This document shows positions 60,136 through 64,000 of a stretch of 64,000 nucleotides of DNA, piece after piece. The position numbers and the translations under genes are program-made. The stretch comes from DASVVT01 sp036386415. Lineage in GTDB: Bacteria > Acidobacteriota > Blastocatellia > Pyrinomonadales > Pyrinomonadaceae. Location: NCBI GenBank assembly GCA_036386415.1, contig DASVVT010000088.1, forward strand, positions 77,259 through 141,258, written 5' to 3'. Within the stretch, counting starts at the first letter, position 1; every line of letters starts with the position of its first letter. A model generated the notes under the pieces. The model had not been told where the DNA came from. It worked only from the letters and a program-made list of their open reading frames with translations, and ran no database searches.

Positions 60136-61374
60136 ATGGACATCAGACAGCAAAAAGGTCTTGCCATAGCCAACAAAGCTACCATCAAAAAAGACGGCAA
60201 TCTCTATTTAGTCCCAAGCCAATCTGGACGCGGCAAATACAAAGTAGACGCCGATGCCAAGCATTGCACATGCCCTGACTTCGACTTTCGACAAGCGAAG
60301 TGTAAACACATCTACGCCGTCGAGCACACCATCGAACAGACGGAGAAAACTAAAACAACGGTCACGGCGAACGGCAAGACTACAACGACGGAGACGGTCA
60401 AAGTCACTCGCCAGACGTACCGTCAAGAATGGCCTGCTTATAACAAAGCGCAGATGAACGAGAAAAGGCTTTTCCTCTACCTGCTCCACCAACTCTGTCA
60501 GGGTGTCGGCTCTCCTGCTCAACACGGCGCAGGACAGAGACGCATGTCGCTTGAAGATATGATTTTCGCTATGGCCTTCAAAGTTTATAGCACTGTCTCA
60601 GGCCGTCGCTTTATGACAGACCTGCGCGATGCTCAAGGCAAAGGCTACCTATCACAAGCCCCAAGCTATAACGTGATCTTCGATTACTTTCAATCGGAGA
60701 TGTTGACACCTTACTTGCAGATGCTTATTGAAGAGAGCAGCTTGCCGCTCGCCGCTATTGAAAAAGACTTTGCCGTTGACAGTAGCGGTCTTTCAACTTG
60801 CCGCTTCGTGCAATGGATAAGTGCCAAGTATACCGACTCTCAGTTGTTGGAAGCTAAGGACTGGATAAAGGTACATCTCATGTGCGGAGTGAAAACCAAC
60901 GTTGTAACAGCCGTTGAAATCACAGACCGCTACGCTGGCGACAGCCCACACTTCAAGCCACTCGTAGAAGCGACAGCAAAGAACTTCTACATGATGCAGG
61001 AAGTGAGTGCGGATAAAGCCTATCTTTCATCTGCTAACCTCAAGGTTGTTCAAGATGCTCACGCGATGCCGTACATTGCATTTAGAGCGAATAGTAACGC
61101 GAGCGGCAGACGCCAGAGCGAGCTATGGAAAAGGATGTATCACTACTACTCGCATAATCAGGAGTGGTTCATGCAGCACTATCACAAACGCTCAAATGTT
61201 GAGACAACATTCCACATGATTAAATCTAAGTTCGGGGATGCTCTGAGAAGCAAGACCAAGAGAGCGCAGATTAACGAAGCACTTTGCAAGATACTCTGTC
61301 ACAACATCTGTTGCCTCATTCAGAGTATGTATGAGTTGAATCTGAAACCAAAATTTTGGTCAGTAGCAGCCTGA
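60136..61374 (+). CDS. DDE transposase with N-terminal SWIM zinc finger
   Basis: 412 residues from ATG 60136 with AAAGGAG upstream. SWIM finger: CTCPDFDFRQAKCKHIYAVEH (about 45-66, split at 20: C-x-C...C-x-H). After a Thr/Lys linker, the DDE domain: first Asp in DFAVDSSGLSTCRF (about 216), then TDRYAGDSPHF, second Asp in EVSADKAYLSS (about 294), Glu in RSNVETTFHMIKSKFG (about 355). An IS5/IS4-like RNase-H fold enzyme that cuts and joins DNA. SWIM fingers bind DNA or protein, so this may target the enzyme. I could not find its terminal repeats, so it may be an element core or domesticated. Confidence 0.88.
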   Translation: MDIRQQKGLAIANKATIKKDGNLYLVPSQSGRGKYKVDADAKHCTCPDFDFRQAKCKHIYAVEHTIEQTEKTKTTVTANGKTTTTETVKVTRQTYRQEWPAYNKAQMNEKRLFLYLLHQLCQGVGSPAQHGAGQRRMSLEDMIFAMAFKVYSTVSGRRFMTDLRDAQGKGYLSQAPSYNVIFDYFQSEMLTPYLQMLIEESSLPLAAIEKDFAVDSSGLSTCRFVQWISAKYTDSQLLEAKDWIKVHLMCGVKTNVVTAVEITDRYAGDSPHFKPLVEATAKNFYMMQEVSADKAYLSSANLKVVQDAHAMPYIAFRANSNASGRRQSELWKRMYHYYSHNQEWFMQHYHKRSNVETTFHMIKSKFGDALRSKTKRAQINEALCKILCHNICCLIQSMYELNLKPKFWSVAA

Positions 61375-61434
61375 CTTATGGTAGTATTGCATCGGCGCAA
61401 TTTCGTGCCATGTATCGAACAAAGGAGAACTACA

Positions 61435-61620
61435 ATGGTAAACAAGGAAACCTCGCCAAAGGTTGCGAAGAAGGCCAGCAATGTGTTGGGCGATGATAGG
61501 CATTCGTCAAAAGTGAAGAGTGTTGCAGCATCGGACTTGTCACAAGCGGAGGGCAACGCAAGCAGCAAAGGCGGTAAGAAGGGCGGAGCAAAGAAGGGCG
61601 GAGGGAAGAAAGGTAAGTAG
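61435..61620 (+). CDS. small basic protein, KETSPKVAKKASNVL type
   Basis: 61 residues from ATG 61435 with AAGGAGA upstream. Begins MVNKETSPKVAKKASNVLGD, a pattern I have seen in short proteins of plasmids and islands, with a Gly/Lys-rich tail (KKGGAKKGGGKKGK). Very basic and probably unstructured; may coat nucleic acid. Function unknown. Its stop abuts the disrupted gene on the opposite strand. Confidence 0.65.
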   Translation: MVNKETSPKVAKKASNVLGDDRHSSKVKSVAASDLSQAEGNASSKGGKKGGAKKGGGKKGK

Positions 61621-61884
61621 TTAACCCTTTCTTTGTTTACGAGATGATCTAGTCTCTCTCAAATTAACCATCTTCAAAACGGCGGCTGTGGGGATAGTCA
61701 TATCTCCGCAGCCTTGCCGTTTTACGTGGGCGGAATCAGTTAAATGAGGTACTACCACCTTACATTCCTTGCCGTCGTGAATTAGCCACCCTACCGACTT
61801 ACACACCACGACGGACGGCTTGCACTGGCTAAGATACTGCCAGTCAGATGATACGCCGTGTGAATCTTCCCACTCTATATAAAC

Positions 61885-62955
61885 TGAAGCATGGACATAA
61901 ATCATAACTGAATTCGCCATCTGGCTAACTCTATTTGTTCTTTGACATCCGCTGCCGCTGTGCCTTGCCGGTAATTGCACCAGAAGATCAGTTGATACAA
62001 CCATACACTGGCTAAGACAAAAGCTCCGTTGTAGCACAGCCCTTTACTCGGACAAGCTTTCAAGTCAGAGGCTTGCAGCACTCTCTGGAAAAGCAGTTCA
62101 ATCGTCTCCTTGCGATACGAGAACAAGTCATCTTTCCAGGTGCGCCGTTTCTCCGAGAGTTGCTTGGGCGTCAGTAAAAAGCCTCCGGCACGCCAGTAAG
62201 CTGTGGTCAATGGCTTGCCGCCAAAAGTTTCATCACCCAGCAGAACCGAGGTGACCGGCAAACGATCTTCTGCGAGCGCCGTTTTGACCACCGTGGCTTC
62301 ACCTCTATCGTTCATCATCTAAGTGGCAAACAGCGGGACGGGCTGCGGAAAGACTAAGCCTTGCAGCACAAGGCGATAGCCTTGAACCCAGCCGCGATAC
62401 CCGCTCTTGAACCAGCGTGATTCGGTGTCTACGTTGCGCAAGCCATTGGGGACGCGCTCAACTGCACGGTCTTGTTTATGCCACTTCGGCCCCGTTGCTT
62501 CATACATCCGCCCGTCAATGGCGCTGATGGCCGCAGCCTCCGCATGGGTGGTGGCCGCAAGTATCTCGCTGCCGAGGTCTTTGATTTGTCGCTCTGCTTC
62601 CGGCAACAGCCTGACTAAGCGGCGCGCAATGGTTTTGCGATGCGGTCTGCGTTCAAAGCCTAAAGCGCTGCACAGCAAGGCGTCGCGTAAGAGGAGACGC
62701 TCCAACTCCGCAGCCTTGAAACAGCGCAAGACGACAGCGCAGACGGCGAGCAGGAAAAATGATTTGGTGTCAAAGAACAAGGGTCTGCCGCGCGAGGGTT
62801 TGCCTCTGGGCGGCAGTTGTTTGTAATGTTCCTGTGCTTGTTGAATAAGACGCAACAAGCAGTCGGGTGGTGGAGTTTGGTTGGTAGCCATAACTCCATA
62901 GAGTGGCAAAAATCCACATGTTTTTGCCACTCGCCCGATTTATGTCCAGGCTTCA
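61885..62955 (-). mobile_element. 1,071-bp insertion sequence with 19-bp ends and 7-bp target duplication
   Basis: Left end TGAAGCATGGACATAAATC (61885-61903); right end on the minus strand TGAAGCCTGGACATAAATC (62955-62937): 18 of 19 match. Direct repeats TATAAAC flank it at 61878-61884 and 62956-62962. It contains one DDE transposase interrupted by a single TAG. The complete target duplication shows the insertion is fairly recent. Confidence 0.93.
61902..62891 (-). pseudogene. IS transposase interrupted by an in-frame amber codon
   Basis: Two frames in the same register: 62891 to 62319 (MATNQTPPPDCLLRLIQQAQ to VPLFAT) and 62318 to 61902 (MMNDRGEATVVKTALAED to the end). They are divided only by one TAG (62319-62321). 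DDE residues: Asp in SAIDGRMYEATGP (first half), Asp in VLLGDETFGG and Glu in SYRKETIELLFQRV (second half). IS4-like fold, exact family not set. Read-through would restore about 329 residues. Without it the enzyme is dead, so the copy probably cannot move alone. Confidence 0.85.
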
Positions 62956-62990
62956 TATAAACTAACCTGTATTCTTTTTCCTTACTCATT

Positions 62991-63050
62991 GGCGGGCAAC
63001 CTCAAATTCCGGCGGGCAACTAGGCATCGGCGGGCAAAGCCCGCACGGCT
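62991..63050. repeat. right edge of island: iterated GGCGGGCA and 18-bp direct repeat
   Basis: GGCGGGCA at 62991, 63011 and 63029, 18-20 bases apart, merging into GGCAAAGCCCGCACGGCT (63033-63050), the same 18 bases as at the left edge (56922-56939). Confidence 0.85.
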
Positions 63051-63297
63051 AATACTTCGTTCGCAGTGCATATTTTGTTCGCACTAAAAGCAAAGCCCTG
63101 TAGTTACAATCTAAAAGCTTCAAACCACAGCTCACACCCAGCAGAGAGCGCATACTTTGTTCGCATTTCACTAGCGCCTGATCGCTTATTCAGGGTCAGA
63201 TAGCCGTATTTCTGCCTGGCACACACGTTGCAATGAGTTGAAGTGTCAGAGGCATTCATCATCCACTGATTAAATTTTAAATGTAAGGATAAGGAAA
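63051..63297. other. spacer with GTTCGCA repeats
   Basis: No gene seen. CTTCGTTCGCA (63055), TTTTGTTCGCA (63073) and CTTTGTTCGCA (63155) repeat here. Near the end, AGGATAAGGAAA is the ribosome-binding site of the gene at 63298. Confidence 0.4.
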
Positions 63298-63543
63298 ATG
63301 AAAAAAATTCAAGCAATTCTACTCACGGGTCTGATGGTTCTGGCAATGACCATCTCCACCTCAACCTCAGCTTCAGCCCAAAGCCGTATCCGCACGGCAT
63401 CTACCACGGCCAGCAAAGTTCAGCCTCCGCAGAGGGTGCCACCGCAGTGCGGGACTTTAAGTGAGAGCGTATGTCTTCCAGCGCCCGTAAGCATCTTCCA
63501 GTTAGCGGGTGTACTGATCACGGTCGCGAATCTAGTGCGCTAA
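63298..63543 (+). CDS. small exported protein of unknown function
   Basis: 81 residues, well placed AAGGA before ATG. A typical signal peptide (about 1-28: MKKIQAILLTGLMVLAMTIS and then STSASAQ) precedes a short mature part with two Cys (about 51 and 59, CGTLSESVC), which may form a disulfide, and a hydrophobic C-terminus (about 65-78, SIFQLAGVLITVANLV), perhaps membrane-associated. I recognise no family. A strong terminator follows. It lies just outside the island. Confidence 0.65.
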   Translation: MKKIQAILLTGLMVLAMTISTSTSASAQSRIRTASTTASKVQPPQRVPPQCGTLSESVCLPAPVSIFQLAGVLITVANLVR

Positions 63544-63585
63544 ATGCGCCTGGTAGCCAGTCCGTTGTGAACAATTAATGCGAAG

Positions 63586-63624
63586 GGGCAGGCGTCGTCC
63601 TCGGAAGACGACGCCTGTCCTTTT
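63586..63624 (+). terminator. rho-independent terminator
   Basis: Stem CAGGCGTCGTC with its complement GACGACGCCTG, plus flanking G-C pairs, followed by TCCTTTTAC. Ends transcription of the 63298 gene. Confidence 0.85.
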
Positions 63625-63715
63625 ACTGTCTTGTCCACTTTTCCGTACGCGAGTTACAATGCGGCTGGATTCAAAAGCAGAAGCAATAATTTATCGAATG
63701 CTGACGGAGGGTCGT

Positions 63716-64000
63716 ATGAGCCAGCCTAATTCACAACAGATGACGGAGATTACCGCAACCGAACTTAAAGAGCGCCTGGACAGGGGCGACGACGTGCAGA
63801 TTATAGATGTGCGCGAGCCCGCAGAGTATGCCGTCGCGCGTATTCCAGACTCGAAGCACATCCCGCTCGGACAGGTGGTCAATCGCATGTCGGAGATAGA
63901 CCCTGAGAGGGACACCGTGGTGCATTGCAAGATGGGTGGCCGCAGCGCGAAAGCCATCGAGGCGCTCAAGCGTGCAGGCTTTACGGGTCGCCTCACAAAC
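63716..64000 (+). CDS. rhodanese-like protein, cut by window end
   Basis: At least 95 residues; continues beyond the window. ATG 63716 follows GGAGGG; ATG 63698 is also in frame. Rhodanese domain: QIIDVREPAEYAVARIPDSK then the active-site loop VVHCKMGGRSAKAIEALK with catalytic Cys (about 71). CKMGGRS is the usual loop of single-domain sulfurtransferases, which move sulfur from thiosulfate or persulfide to thiols. Related to, but not close to, the copy at 53610. Confidence 0.9.
   Translation, partial: MSQPNSQQMTEITATELKERLDRGDDVQIIDVREPAEYAVARIPDSKHIPLGQVVNRMSEIDPERDTVVHCKMGGRSAKAIEALKRAGFTGRLTN

Larger units (their letters stand above)
61621..62989 (-). pseudogene. small gene split by an insertion sequence
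   Basis: The 5' part (62989 to 62956) encodes MSKEKEYRLVY; the 3' part (61877 to 61621) encodes IEWEDSHGVSSDWQYLSQCK and on to the stop. If the IS (61885-62955) and one 7-bp target copy are removed, the two parts join in frame into a 96-residue protein: RLVYIEWEDSHGVSSDW. The C-terminal region has VVVPHLTDSAHVKRQGCGDM and TIPTAAVL, a pattern known in small phage and island proteins of unknown function. A new frame could start at ATG 61920 in the IS end, giving about 99 residues. Confidence 0.88.

Noticed and set aside
62660..62989. 109-codon minus frame at the IS right end
   Set aside because: Only its first 11 codons are real (5' end of the split gene); the rest is IS sequence in a shadow frame.

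Overview
The window looks like a piece of an Acidobacteriota chromosome, most likely class Blastocatellia. This is inferred from gene content, not from a marker gene. The clues are high GC; several VWA proteins of the VWFA-related type; a Ser/Thr kinase fused to a TolB-like region and TPRs; an M48 protease fused to a propeller; a sigma54 activator with GAF domains; a many-PAS hybrid kinase; and a small four-helix-bundle (S23) gene.

Layout. 0.3-16.8 kb: WG-repeat lipoprotein, M48 protease-propeller, PfkB kinase, zinc-ribbon membrane protein, dienelactone hydrolase, amidohydrolase, an EF-P with an EfpL-type loop, response regulator, GAF protein, Slt-type transglycosylase, PEGA-TPR protein and PPK2. 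16.8-23.5 kb: a minus-strand cluster of KAS III, acyl carrier protein, SGNH hydrolase, MBOAT acyltransferase and a second SGNH hydrolase, which together suggest an ACP-fed surface O-acylation pathway. 23.7-34.2 kb: aminotransferase, a small two-helix membrane protein, VWA protein, FmdB zinc ribbon, second transglycosylase, GT39 and GT2 glycosyltransferases, sigma54 activator, YtxH protein. 34.5-40.5 kb: ileS-lspA-lgt-rluD, with a four-helix-bundle gene framed by inverted heptad repeats wedged between lspA and lgt. 40.5-51 kb: Ser/Thr kinase, two VWA proteins and a 1,627-residue hybrid kinase. 51-56.7 kb: a minus-strand run of GrdB-like, DUF4149, DUF309, DinB, rhodanese, TrxR-like, methyltransferase and an unknown protein.

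56.9-63.05 kb is an AT-richer island. It is bounded by an 18-bp direct repeat and by iterated GGCGGGC motifs, and it lacks the dispersed repeats of the host. It holds an XRE regulator facing a palindromic operator, a REC-like protein, small basic proteins, a DUF5678-like protein overlapping a retropepsin-like protease, a HARE-HTH-like protein, a transposase with a SWIM zinc finger, and a 1,071-bp IS that has split a small gene. The IS has 19-bp ends, a 7-bp target duplication and an in-frame amber codon in its transposase. The window ends in a rhodanese gene cut by the edge.

The most unusual thing here is a superfamily of intergenic hairpins. More than twenty sit between, and sometimes inside, chromosomal genes. 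Most have arms built of 7-nt direct repeats (units such as CAGTAGA, GCGGAAT, AGTGAGC) facing each other across a loop. One family of about 140 nt, with seven copies, keeps a conserved interior. The elements often supply stop codons, one is read through in frame inside rluD, and one pair of arms encloses the four-helix-bundle gene.
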